Source of the DNA: Chitinophagaceae bacterium
GTDB lineage: Bacteria; Bacteroidota; Bacteroidia; Chitinophagales; Chitinophagaceae
Assembly: GCA_016787085.1 (NCBI GenBank)
Contig: JAEUVJ010000003.1
Coordinates: forward strand, 1-64,000
Direction of reading: 5' to 3'
DNA: 64,000 nt
Part shown: piece after piece, positions 56,949 to 64,000 of the stretch
How positions within the stretch are numbered: the first letter of the stretch is position 1
How the letters are laid out: each line of letters opens with the position of its first letter
Program-made: the position numbers and the translations under genes
The notes under the pieces: generated by a model
The model's input: only the letters and a program-made list of their open reading frames with translations
Databases searched by the model: none
What the model was told of the DNA's origin: nothing

Positions 56949-57926
56949 CTACCTCGGCACATCCATTCCCTGGTATATCTGTTTGATCACTTCATCCTCT
57001 GTGATACCCTCCATTTCCTTATCCGGGGCAAGAATGATACGATGACGAAGAACCGGTATCACTACTTCCCTGATATCGTCCGGTGTTACAAAGTCACGGC
57101 CCTGCATTGCAGCGATAGCCTTGGATGCATTCATTACGGCCAGCGAAGCCCTTGGTGAAGCCCCGAGATAAATGGATTTATGATTTCTTGTCTGGTGGAT
57201 CAGTTTGGCAATGAACTGCAGCAGTTTTTCTTCCATTAAAATATTTTTTATCTGCTGACGCAAACTGTTTATCTGCTGTTCATTCAATACAGGACGCACC
57301 ACATCATTGACAGAAGCATTGCCCATCTGGTGAAATTTTGTAAGGATAGCCAGCTCCTCTGACTCACTCGGATAGGGCACTACAATTTTGAAAAGAAAAC
57401 GGTCCAGTTGCGCTTCGGGCAGGCGATAAGTGCCTTCCTGCTCCACCGGGTTCTGAGTTGCCAGTACCATGAATGGCGCTGACATTGTATATGTTTTTCC
57501 ATCCACGGATGCCTGTCGCTCCTCCATTATTTCCAATAAGGCAGATTGCGTTTTGGCCGGGGCCCGGTTGATCTCATCTACCAATACAATATTGCTGAAT
57601 ACAGGTCCGCGTTTGAATTCGAAACTAGCTTCTCTTGGGTTGAATACGGGTGTGCCCAGTACATCTGATGGCATCAGGTCTGGGGTGAACTGTACCCGGG
57701 AGAAACCTGTATTCAGGCTCCTGGCCACCAGTTTTGCCGTTAATGTTTTGGCTACCCCAGGTACGCCTTCTATCAGTACATGCCCGTCAGCCAGTAAAGC
57801 GGCTATGATCAGTTTGACCATCTCATCCTGCCCGACTATTATCTTCCCTATCTCACTGCGGATAGATATAACGGCTTCGCTTAATGCACTCAGGTCGGTT
57901 CGCTGCTGAAATAGTTGTTCTTCCAT
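56949..57926 (-). CDS. MoxR family AAA+ ATPase
   Basis: 325 residues. Walker A G-V-P-G-V-A-K-T near residue 55, Walker B L-V-D-E-I-N-R-A-P-A-K-T-Q, sensor V-L-A-T-Q-N-P-V-E-Q-E-G-T-Y-R-L-P-E-A-Q-L-D-R-F. Works as a chaperone-like ATPase with DUF58/VWA partners. The operon reads SpoIIM-like, DUF4129, DUF4350, MoxR, cassette D, DUF58. Stop codon touches cassette D. Confidence 0.93.
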   Translation of the reverse strand: MEEQLFQQRTDLSALSEAVISIRSEIGKIIVGQDEMVKLIIAALLADGHVLIEGVPGVAKTLTAKLVARSLNTGFSRVQFTPDLMPSDVLGTPVFNPREASFEFKRGPVFSNIVLVDEINRAPAKTQSALLEIMEERQASVDGKTYTMSAPFMVLATQNPVEQEGTYRLPEAQLDRFLFKIVVPYPSESEELAILTKFHQMGNASVNDVVRPVLNEQQINSLRQQIKNILMEEKLLQFIAKLIHQTRNHKSIYLGASPRASLAVMNASKAIAAMQGRDFVTPDDIREVVIPVLRHRIILAPDKEMEGITEDEVIKQIYQGMDVPR

Positions 57927-58007
57927 GTTTGATTTTTTTCCTCACCCTTCGGTCGCCGCAGTTATGTCAAAAGCGGCCTGCCCCTTCTTTCAAAGGGATC
58001 CGGGTGA

Positions 58008-59243
58008 TCATGTTTTATTATAAAATGATTCCAGTTGTTTATGAAAATGTGCCAGTTGATGCCCGGTGATCGCCGGGGCCGTCTCCATGTCACGTATGAA
58101 ATAGACAATGCTCCTGATCTCTTCTTCATGAATACCCGTTTTGAACTGAAGGTTCCTGACAAAATCATCATTCAGGTTGCCGGTCGCCAGTTTATAACGA
58201 TTGCGTACATGCTCCAGGAAATAGGCCGACATCTTACGGCAAAGGTTCTTATGATCCCCTTTATCGTAATACAGCCTTCCGATCGTTTTTACAAAATCCA
58301 GGGAGTCATTTTTGGGTTTGGCGACTACCGGTATATAACGCTGCTTCCTGCGCATTTCCATCAGTGCATACACTAATAAGGTGAACAGGGCCGTCAGCAA
58401 AGCCCATTTCAATGCCGGGTATTCAAACAGGGTACTCATCCAGCCTTTGTTATCCTGATCGGGAGGAGAATTGTATGAACGCCTTTTGGCAAGGTAATAT
58501 TCATCCCATACGATCTTTTTGGTACCCGGCGGTATCACGGACAGAATATGCTCATAGTACCGTATGTTATCATCCCTGAGGAGAAAATAGTTGGTAAATG
58601 TCATCGGCGCCAGGTGAAGATACAGGTTACCCTTGCCTGCTTTCAGGTGAACAAAATTGGTATCCACATCCCGTCCCGTCCCCAGTACCGTAGTAATGGA
58701 TGTGTCCATCCGGAAAAAATACGTATCGAACCGCTTACCCGGGTAGCGGTATGTTTTGGTGTTGGAAAATACAGGTTTCTCCAATCGTACCTTGAGTGTG
58801 TCTTTCGGATCCTTCCGGGCTATCAACTGGAATACATCCACGTAACTGATCCCGAAACTCATGACGTTCTTCGCATCTTCAGAAAGTATGGAAGTACTGA
58901 TGAATACATCATTCCCCGCTTCGGCGAAACGGATGATCTTTTTCATTTCGAATTCGTCGGCAAAGAACATAGGCGATATGATGATCAGCGCCTGGCCTTC
59001 ATCATAAAAAGAAAGAGAATCCCAGTTACCCGGGCTGTTATTGCCGGCTGATACCGATGATCGCGGAAAAAGTGAGCGCAGGCTTTCATACGCCACATAG
59101 GCACCATAAGGTATCTTATCCTGCTTACGGAACGACATCCGCTCATCCAGCTTCTTTTTAGATGCAGTATCCCCGGTAAAGATCAGCAGGACCGCTGCCG
59201 TAAGCACAATCCCAATGAGCAGGTATGGTACGATCTTCTTCAA
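58008..59243 (-). CDS. DUF4350 membrane-anchored protein
   Basis: 411 residues. N-terminal membrane helix (P-Y-L-L-I-G-I-V-L-T-A-A-V-L-L-I-F), a periplasmic region of ~230 residues with the DUF4350 core (G-Q-A-L-I-I-I-S-P-M-F-F-A-D-E-F-E), a second helix near residue 275, and a cytoplasmic helical tail. The start is TTG 59243, overlapping the DUF4129 stop as TTGA, a coupled junction. Standard member of the MoxR cluster; function unknown. Confidence 0.8.
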   Translation of the reverse strand: MKKIVPYLLIGIVLTAAVLLIFTGDTASKKKLDERMSFRKQDKIPYGAYVAYESLRSLFPRSSVSAGNNSPGNWDSLSFYDEGQALIIISPMFFADEFEMKKIIRFAEAGNDVFISTSILSEDAKNVMSFGISYVDVFQLIARKDPKDTLKVRLEKPVFSNTKTYRYPGKRFDTYFFRMDTSITTVLGTGRDVDTNFVHLKAGKGNLYLHLAPMTFTNYFLLRDDNIRYYEHILSVIPPGTKKIVWDEYYLAKRRSYNSPPDQDNKGWMSTLFEYPALKWALLTALFTLLVYALMEMRRKQRYIPVVAKPKNDSLDFVKTIGRLYYDKGDHKNLCRKMSAYFLEHVRNRYKLATGNLNDDFVRNLQFKTGIHEEEIRSIVYFIRDMETAPAITGHQLAHFHKQLESFYNKT

Positions 59244-60091
59244 TACTTCAGCTTATTGTCAAAATTGTCGAAATCTGTTTTTATCAGGGCAAACTTATCC
59301 GGGTCAATATCAAATTGGCCGTACCAGCTATACTCATAGTTACGGGTGATACGGAAAAAATCGCCATAGTGTTTTGTCGGGTGCAGTTGCACCAGGTAAT
59401 CAAAGTTGGTCTTGTCCGGTTTATACTGTATAACATTCTTCTCCGACATATTTCGCAGCAGGCGCAGGAACATCAGCCGCACGGCAAACCGATAATTGCC
59501 TTTTCCGACAGCCTTTTCTATCTCACGCTGGTAGTTGATCTCAAAAATATTATCGGTACTGGCTTCTTCTTCCTCCGTACCCGCTATGGCAACGCTTTTC
59601 CTTCTGAACAACCCGGCGTTGCTGTTCGATAAATAAATGATCACAAATGCAGCAAAACCGCCGATGATCACCAGCCATAACAAGGTCTGGAAAGCCGGTG
59701 TTTCCGACAAGGGTATATTTCGCTTTTGAGGATTGCCGGCCGTTGGTTTCTCTTCAAAAGGATAATTAACATACCAGAAACCCTCATCACCCTGCAGGCG
59801 CTTCAACAAGCTGTCAGATAACTGCCGGTGTTGTATGCTATCGGGTCCTCCCCCGTTGACCTGTTCTGCTCTTTTCAGAAAATACTTTGACTCCTCTACG
59901 GCTACTCCCTCATCGTAATCCTCATCATCCGGCACGGGCTCCACGATCGTTTCAGTAGTATCTATCATTACCTCTTTCATCTCTTCGCTCAGTACACCCG
60001 ATGTATCCGCCTGTGACCAGGCCAGGCATGACAAAGCAATTGCCGGGATGAGTAAAAAAATCTTTTTATTGCTGTTGCTTCTGCCAGACAT
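59240..60091 (-). CDS. DUF4129 domain protein
   Basis: 283 residues; signal peptide ends near L-S-C-L-A-W-S, acidic linker (D-D-E-D-Y-D-E-G-V), one membrane helix near residues 135-155, and a C-terminal cytoplasmic part with L-M-F-L-R-L-L-R-N-M-S-E and N-Y-E-Y-S-W-Y-G-Q-F, the DUF4129 core. Usual neighbour of MoxR and DUF58 genes. Six bases separate it from the SpoIIM-like gene and four overlap the next. Confidence 0.8.
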   Translation of the reverse strand: MSGRSNSNKKIFLLIPAIALSCLAWSQADTSGVLSEEMKEVMIDTTETIVEPVPDDEDYDEGVAVEESKYFLKRAEQVNGGGPDSIQHRQLSDSLLKRLQGDEGFWYVNYPFEEKPTAGNPQKRNIPLSETPAFQTLLWLVIIGGFAAFVIIYLSNSNAGLFRRKSVAIAGTEEEEASTDNIFEINYQREIEKAVGKGNYRFAVRLMFLRLLRNMSEKNVIQYKPDKTNFDYLVQLHPTKHYGDFFRITRNYEYSWYGQFDIDPDKFALIKTDFDNFDNKLKY

Positions 60092-60097
60092 AACCGC

Positions 60098-61066
60098 TTA
60101 CACTTCCTCCTCGTTAAGTTGCCATACCTTCTTCCTGGAAAGCCGGATGGGATAAATGACAAAATACCAGATCACAAACAAAACGGATAATGACACAATG
60201 ATCGTAGTGAACAGGGACATATTGTTATACAACCGGGTGAACAGGCCTTCAAAAAAAGCAGCCAGTACTAAAACTGGCAACAGGCCTATCATCATTTTGA
60301 CGCCATCCTTTGCGCCCTGCTTGAAAGCGTCTATCCTTTTGATCGTACCCGGAAATAAAAAACTTTTTCCCATCACAATACCTCCGGCCGCCGTAATGAT
60401 GAACGCTGTGATCTCCAGGGTACCATGCACAAACACCACTAAGAAGAATTGTAATCCAAGCCCCCTCGAGGCAAATATCTCATCAAAGGCGCCTACCATT
60501 AAACCGAATTTGGCCAACTGGTAGAATGCCGGTATGCCGAATAAAACACCCGATGCAAAATCCCGTAACGCTACGATGATGTTATTGATCATGATCCATA
60601 CCCAGCTCAGTACCGGGTTACCGGACTCATATATTCCAAAAGGATTGCCTTTATCAATATTATCACGGGTGGCATCCAGGTAGCCGGGCATGATCAGGGA
60701 ATCAGTAAGTGACTCATCCTTTGCCGTAACAAAAAAACCGATGGCAAAAAAGACCACGAATACAATAAAGGAGAACAACAGGGTCCCGTGATGCTTGCGG
60801 ATGGTCAGTGGCAGATCATACTTCCAGAAGGTGACAAGACGATTGGACTCTTCCTTCCTGTTCTGGTAAATGCTCAGGTAAATTTTCGATGCTTCGTGAT
60901 TGATGTATTGCGTCACTTTGCTGGTGGGATAGAATGTTTTGGCATAGGCCAGATCATCAACCAGCTGTGTAAAATCCTTTGCCATTTCATCGGCATCTTC
61001 AGAGGGCATGGCCTGGTTCTTCAGCCAGCGGTCACGGTTCTTTTTTATGAATAAGGCTTCCCGCAA
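60098..61066 (-). CDS. Stage II sporulation protein M family (DUF95) membrane protein
   Basis: About 322 residues if started at TTG 61066 (R-E-A-L-F-I-K-K-N-R-D-R-W), the position where relatives begin; another TTG at 61129 would add 21 residues. Cytoplasmic helical domain, then about five membrane helices with G-V-L-F-G-I-P-A-F-Y-Q-L, V-F-V-H-G-T-L-E-I-T-A-F and a final basic tail. The organism does not sporulate; in Bacteroidota the family is part of the MoxR cluster. First gene of the operon. Confidence 0.8.
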   Translation of the reverse strand: MREALFIKKNRDRWLKNQAMPSEDADEMAKDFTQLVDDLAYAKTFYPTSKVTQYINHEASKIYLSIYQNRKEESNRLVTFWKYDLPLTIRKHHGTLLFSFIVFVVFFAIGFFVTAKDESLTDSLIMPGYLDATRDNIDKGNPFGIYESGNPVLSWVWIMINNIIVALRDFASGVLFGIPAFYQLAKFGLMVGAFDEIFASRGLGLQFFLVVFVHGTLEITAFIITAAGGIVMGKSFLFPGTIKRIDAFKQGAKDGVKMMIGLLPVLVLAAFFEGLFTRLYNNMSLFTTIIVSLSVLFVIWYFVIYPIRLSRKKVWQLNEEEV

Positions 61067-61182
61067 GAAATCAACATTTAGCTTGTAAAATACTATTTTT
61101 TCAATACCGGCAATGACCCGGCAGCACAATCCGCCAAAAAAGATTAATTTACCGCCATTAATTATTCTGAAGTAACGGCCGC

Positions 61183-61995
61183 ATGAGCATTATCAAGGTC
61201 CCTACCTCTTTTAATATAGACCTGGAATTCGAGATACCGGAATTTTACCGCCGCTTAATCGCTTTGCTCATAGACTTTCTTGTCCTTTTCTTTTATTATA
61301 AGATAGCCGGTGAAATATATAACGTAGTGGCGTATAACAGCGACTGGAGCAAAGAAGACACCTGGTATGATATCAATGCCCTGCGGCTCGTGCTGCTGAT
61401 CCCTTTTTTCACTTATCACTTATTACTGGAGATCACTATGAACGGGCAAAGCGTAGGCAAAAAGATCATGGGTCTGAAAGTAGTGAACGAAAACGGCGGC
61501 CGGCCCTCCATCAGCCAGTTCCTGATCCGCTGGATATTACGGGACATCTGGTTCCTTATGATCTTTCAGATCGGCCTCTACAACGGCATTATGGGCGATA
61601 AAACAGAAGGGCTCTTTTTTATTTTGTTTGTACTGGCTTATTTCGTCACAGAGATCATCCTGGTAGCCGTTTCTAAAAAAAGCCAGCGTATCGGCGATCT
61701 GCTGGCCCGCACCATTCTTATCCGTACCAATGCCCGCACCAGTATCGAAGAGACCGTTTTCCAGGAAGTGGCCGATAATTATAAACCTTCTTTCCCGCAG
61801 ATCATGCACCTGAGCGATAAGGACATAAATGCCATCAAAAGCATACTGGAGACCGCTAAGAAAAAAGGAGATTTCAATATGGCCGCCACGGCCAGCGAAA
61901 AGATCAAGGCACACCTGAAGATAAACTCCGATATGTCGCCTTTTGATTTTTTAGAAGTATTGCTGAAAGATTATAATTACCTATCGGTAAAATAA
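61183..61995 (+). CDS. RDD family membrane protein
   Basis: 270 residues. E-I-P-E-F-Y-R-R-L-I-A-L-L-I-D-F-L-V-L holds the R-x-x-D-x motif of the first helix; G-Q-S-V-G-K-K-I-M-G-L-K-V-V precedes the second half, four helices in all, and S-Q-R-I-G-D-L-L-A-R-T closes the domain. The last ~80 residues are a soluble helical extension. RDD proteins often lie beside the SpoIIM-like gene, here divergent; a transport role is known for a few members only. Confidence 0.85.
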   Translation: MSIIKVPTSFNIDLEFEIPEFYRRLIALLIDFLVLFFYYKIAGEIYNVVAYNSDWSKEDTWYDINALRLVLLIPFFTYHLLLEITMNGQSVGKKIMGLKVVNENGGRPSISQFLIRWILRDIWFLMIFQIGLYNGIMGDKTEGLFFILFVLAYFVTEIILVAVSKKSQRIGDLLARTILIRTNARTSIEETVFQEVADNYKPSFPQIMHLSDKDINAIKSILETAKKKGDFNMAATASEKIKAHLKINSDMSPFDFLEVLLKDYNYLSVK

Positions 61996-62024
61996 AAAAC
62001 CCGCAAAGATGAACTTGCGGGTTG
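61992..62024 (-). terminator. Terminator of the DUF5362 gene
   Basis: ACCCGCAA (61999-62006) pairs with TTGCGGGT (62015-62022), eight-base loop; on the minus strand a T-rich tail follows. It also lies right behind the RDD stop codon and may act weakly in both directions. Confidence 0.8.
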
Positions 62025-62043
62025 CAAAGATCTTATTGTGCTT

Positions 62044-62505
62044 TTATCTGCTTCCTAATAAAGCTCCCAAAAGGGCCAGCACATAAAGGCACAGGATGAT
62101 AATTGTTAACACCCCTACATACCTGAAACATTTCTTCAGGTTCTGAAAAGAACTGTTCAGCAATTCCTGGTTCTGTGCATTGAGCGCTGTTTTCATTTTC
62201 GCTGCAAAGTTGAACAGGAAAAGACAGGGAAAAAAGTACAATAGCGCCAGCAGCACATAAACCACCGCCATGACAGCTCCGAGTCCCTTTGCGTCAACAT
62301 CTACGTCCCGGTAGCGGCCATATCCTTCGTCAGCAAACATAGAAAAGAAGGAACCGGCAAAGATGCCAATGACCACTATCAGGCCGCACATGATGAACCC
62401 CATGATCGCCAGGAATTTTGCCCAGCGTGCTGCTTCTGCCAGGTGATTACGTGTCATGGGATCAATACTCAGCCCGAATAAAGATGTGTTTTGGTTTTGT
62501 TCCAT
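62044..62505 (-). CDS. DUF5362-like membrane protein
   Basis: 153 residues with three to four membrane helices: ~32-58 (F-L-A-I-M-G-F-I-M-C-G-L-I-V-V-I-G), ~75-100, and ~130-150. The N-terminus L-S-I-D-P-M-T-R-N-H-L-A-E-A-A-R-W-A-K-F fits the DUF5362 family as I remember it. No functional residues are evident. Own promoter and terminator, so monocistronic. Confidence 0.7.
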   Translation of the reverse strand: MEQNQNTSLFGLSIDPMTRNHLAEAARWAKFLAIMGFIMCGLIVVIGIFAGSFFSMFADEGYGRYRDVDVDAKGLGAVMAVVYVLLALLYFFPCLFLFNFAAKMKTALNAQNQELLNSSFQNLKKCFRYVGVLTIIILCLYVLALLGALLGSR

Positions 62506-62529
62506 AATTAATGTTTTGGTTTAGGTATT

Positions 62530-62560
62530 TAAATATAAGGCGGATTTTTTCTCCTGCCAA
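62530..62560 (-). promoter_or_regulatory. Promoter of the DUF5362-like gene
   Basis: Minus strand TTG (62558-62560), 20 bases, TATATTTA (62530-62537), one base off consensus, 25 bases before the start codon. Confidence 0.55.
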
Positions 62561-62678
62561 TATTGTTTGTCACCAAAAAAGACATGGACAGAGTGAATTG
62601 CAGCGGTGAGCCGTCATTGAAAAGGTGGCTATTCTTTTATGTATTCTACGATTGATAAGAGGATAGTAAATGACTTTC

Positions 62679-62784
62679 TATCTTGTCAGATAGGAATGTA
62701 TACAGTTTATATCTTTTGCCACAACTTGTCCCGGACTTGCTTCGGGAAAGGCACATAGATACATAGTCCGGCACATAGTAACAG
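62679..62784. repeat. Word-repeat mosaic behind proS
   Basis: A small hairpin CTATCT-TGTC-AGATAG at about 62679-62694, the interrupted palindrome TCCCGGACTTGCTTCGGGA at 62729-62747, and ACATAG-type words at 62750-62780. It lies directly behind the proS stop and contains no accepted gene. Similar in style to the mosaic at 34441-34578. Confidence 0.5.
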
Positions 62785-62788
62785 CCGA

Positions 62789-64000
62789 TCAATAAGCTCT
62801 TGCAAACAATACCCGCTGTGTGGAGGGTTTGCCGGTAAGAATACATTTTCCTGCCTCCTGTTTATTGTCAAGCGGGATGCAGCGTATCGTGGCTTTTGTT
62901 TTTTCCTTGATGGCTTCTTCTGTTTCAGCCGTACCATCCCAGTGAGCGGAAATGAAACCTCCTTTTTCATCCAGCAGCTTTTCAAATTCATCCCAGCTAT
63001 TGGCAGGAGTGATATGCTCATCACGATAAGATTTTGCTTTATTGAACATACTTTGCTGTACATCTTCCAGCAACTCCTTTATATAGGTAACGATTCCTTC
63101 CAATGATATATTCCTTTTTTCTTTGGAATCGCGGCGGGCCACCTCGGCAATATTATTCTCCAGGTCGCGGGCGCCAAGAGTGATACGCACCGGTACGCCT
63201 TTCATTTCATACTCTGCAAATTTCCAGCCCGGGCGCTGGTTATCGTTATCATCATATTTTACCCGTATTCCCAGCGCTTTTAATCCGCTCATGATCTCGT
63301 CTGCTCTGGCGCCGATCTTTGCTTTTTGTTCATCCCCTTTATAGATCGGAACGATCACCACCTGCAGAGGGGCGATCCTTGGCGGCAATATCAACCCCTG
63401 GTCATCGCTGTGTGCCATCACCAATGCGCCTACCAATCTCGTACTCACTCCCCAGCTGGTGGCCCACACATGGTCGAGCTGATTCTCTTTATTCAAAAAT
63501 TTTACATCAAAGGCTTTGGCAAAATTCTGCCCGAGAAAATGCGAGGTGCCTGCCTGCAGCGCTTTGCCATCCTGCATCAAGGCCTCGATGCAATAAGTAT
63601 CCTCTGCGCCGGCAAAACGCTCACTGATTGTTTTTACCCCTTTTATCACCGGTAAGGCCATCCAGTTCTCCACAAAATCGGCATACACATTCAGCATCTG
63701 CACTGTTTCGGCTACGGCTTCTTCAGCAGTAGCATGTGCCGTATGCCCTTCCTGCCAGAGAAACTCGGCCGTACGAAGGAACAACCTCGTTCTCATTTCC
63801 CATCTGACCACGTTCGCCCATTGGTTAATGAGCAGCGGCAGGTCACGATAGGATTGTATCCAGTCTTTATAGGTATTCCAGATAATCGTTTCACTGGTAG
63901 GGCGAACGATCAGTTCCTCTTCCAGTTTGGCTTCAGGATCCACTACTACCCCGCCGCCGTTGGGATCATTTTTCAGCCGGTAATGGGTGACCACGGCACA
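62789..64000 (-). CDS. proS: Proline--tRNA ligase, N-terminal part outside the window
   Basis: 404 codons visible; the frame is open to the right edge, so the start lies beyond 64000. Class II synthetase, the short archaeal/eukaryotic-like type: R-P-T-S-E-T-I-I-W (motif 2 region), [33 protein letters not shown] and motif 3 with L-G-A-R-D. C-terminal zinc-type domain with C-I-P...C-I-L-T-G. It lacks the large editing insertion of the E. coli type. Confidence 0.95.
   Translation of the reverse strand, partial: CAVVTHYRLKNDPNGGGVVVDPEAKLEEELIVRPTSETIIWNTYKDWIQSYRDLPLLINQWANVVRWEMRTRLFLRTAEFLWQEGHTAHATAEEAVAETVQMLNVYADFVENWMALPVIKGVKTISERFAGAEDTYCIEALMQDGKALQAGTSHFLGQNFAKAFDVKFLNKENQLDHVWATSWGVSTRLVGALVMAHSDDQGLILPPRIAPLQVVIVPIYKGDEQKAKIGARADEIMSGLKALGIRVKYDDNDNQRPGWKFAEYEMKGVPVRITLGARDLENNIAEVARRDSKEKRNISLEGIVTYIKELLEDVQQSMFNKAKSYRDEHITPANSWDEFEKLLDEKGGFISAHWDGTAETEEAIKEKTKATIRCIPLDNKQEAGKCILTGKPSTQRVLFARAY

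Noticed and set aside
62646..63063. Minus-strand frames overlapping the proS 3' end
   Set aside because: They run through repeat words and the proS coding region in another frame; no start context.
1..64000. CRISPR array, rRNA operon, insertion sequence with transposase
   Set aside because: No regularly spaced direct repeats of suitable size, no rRNA-like sequence, and no transposase motifs were seen.

Overview
The window looks like a Bacteroidota chromosome, most probably a Chitinophagaceae-type soil or freshwater bacterium. Evidence: promoters of the form TTG-N20-TAnnTTTG, a type IX secretion plug protein, a BamA/TamA-type protein with a lipobox, a very large DUF2723 membrane protein, SusE-free but typical 'GCKK' lipoprotein signals, and Bacteroidota conjugative-transposon genes. 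Family names come from recognising motifs by eye; no database search was run.

Positions 1 to about 9212 are the right end of an integrative conjugative element. It holds the 3' part of traN, two paralogous genes of unknown function around a lipoprotein, a small winged-helix protein, and a recombinase - Fic - recombinase block. The second large serine recombinase lies at the element edge. Its last ~35 codons run into the terminator and the antisense strand of a tRNA-Lys gene, so the element sits directly downstream of that tRNA.

From 9.3 kb on the content is housekeeping or clade-typical: cell wall (murB), replication restart (priA), tRNA modification (mtaB, truB, a U32 peptidase/TrhP-like protein with a ferredoxin), aminoacyl-tRNA synthetases (valS, proS partial), the N-degron pair clpS-aat, DNA repair (tag), SRP RNA (ffs), three tRNAs (Lys-TTT, Val-GAC, Val-TAC), envelope biogenesis (LolE-like permease, TamA-like protein, T9SS plug), two glycoside hydrolases (GH18, GH16), a hybrid kinase - HPt - LytTR phosphorelay divergon with a second degenerate HPt, and two MoxR-type ATPase / VWA-type operons (16.0-19.2 kb; 55.1-61.1 kb).

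The most unusual signal is a set of small-gene cassettes. Three four-helix-bundle (23S rRNA intervening-sequence protein family) genes and one GxxExxY gene are each bounded by imperfect inverted repeats built from short low-complexity 'words'. Each cassette fills the gap between two neighbouring genes, often touching the upstream stop and downstream start, and is always co-directional with its neighbours. Two of them split MoxR/VWA operons. A 139-bp gene-less inverted-repeat pair of the same word family lies at 51.05-51.19 kb, and loose word mosaics lie at 16.0, 34.5, 40.3 (inside valS), and 62.7 kb. I propose these as mRNA-borne analogues of rRNA intervening sequences; this is a hypothesis.
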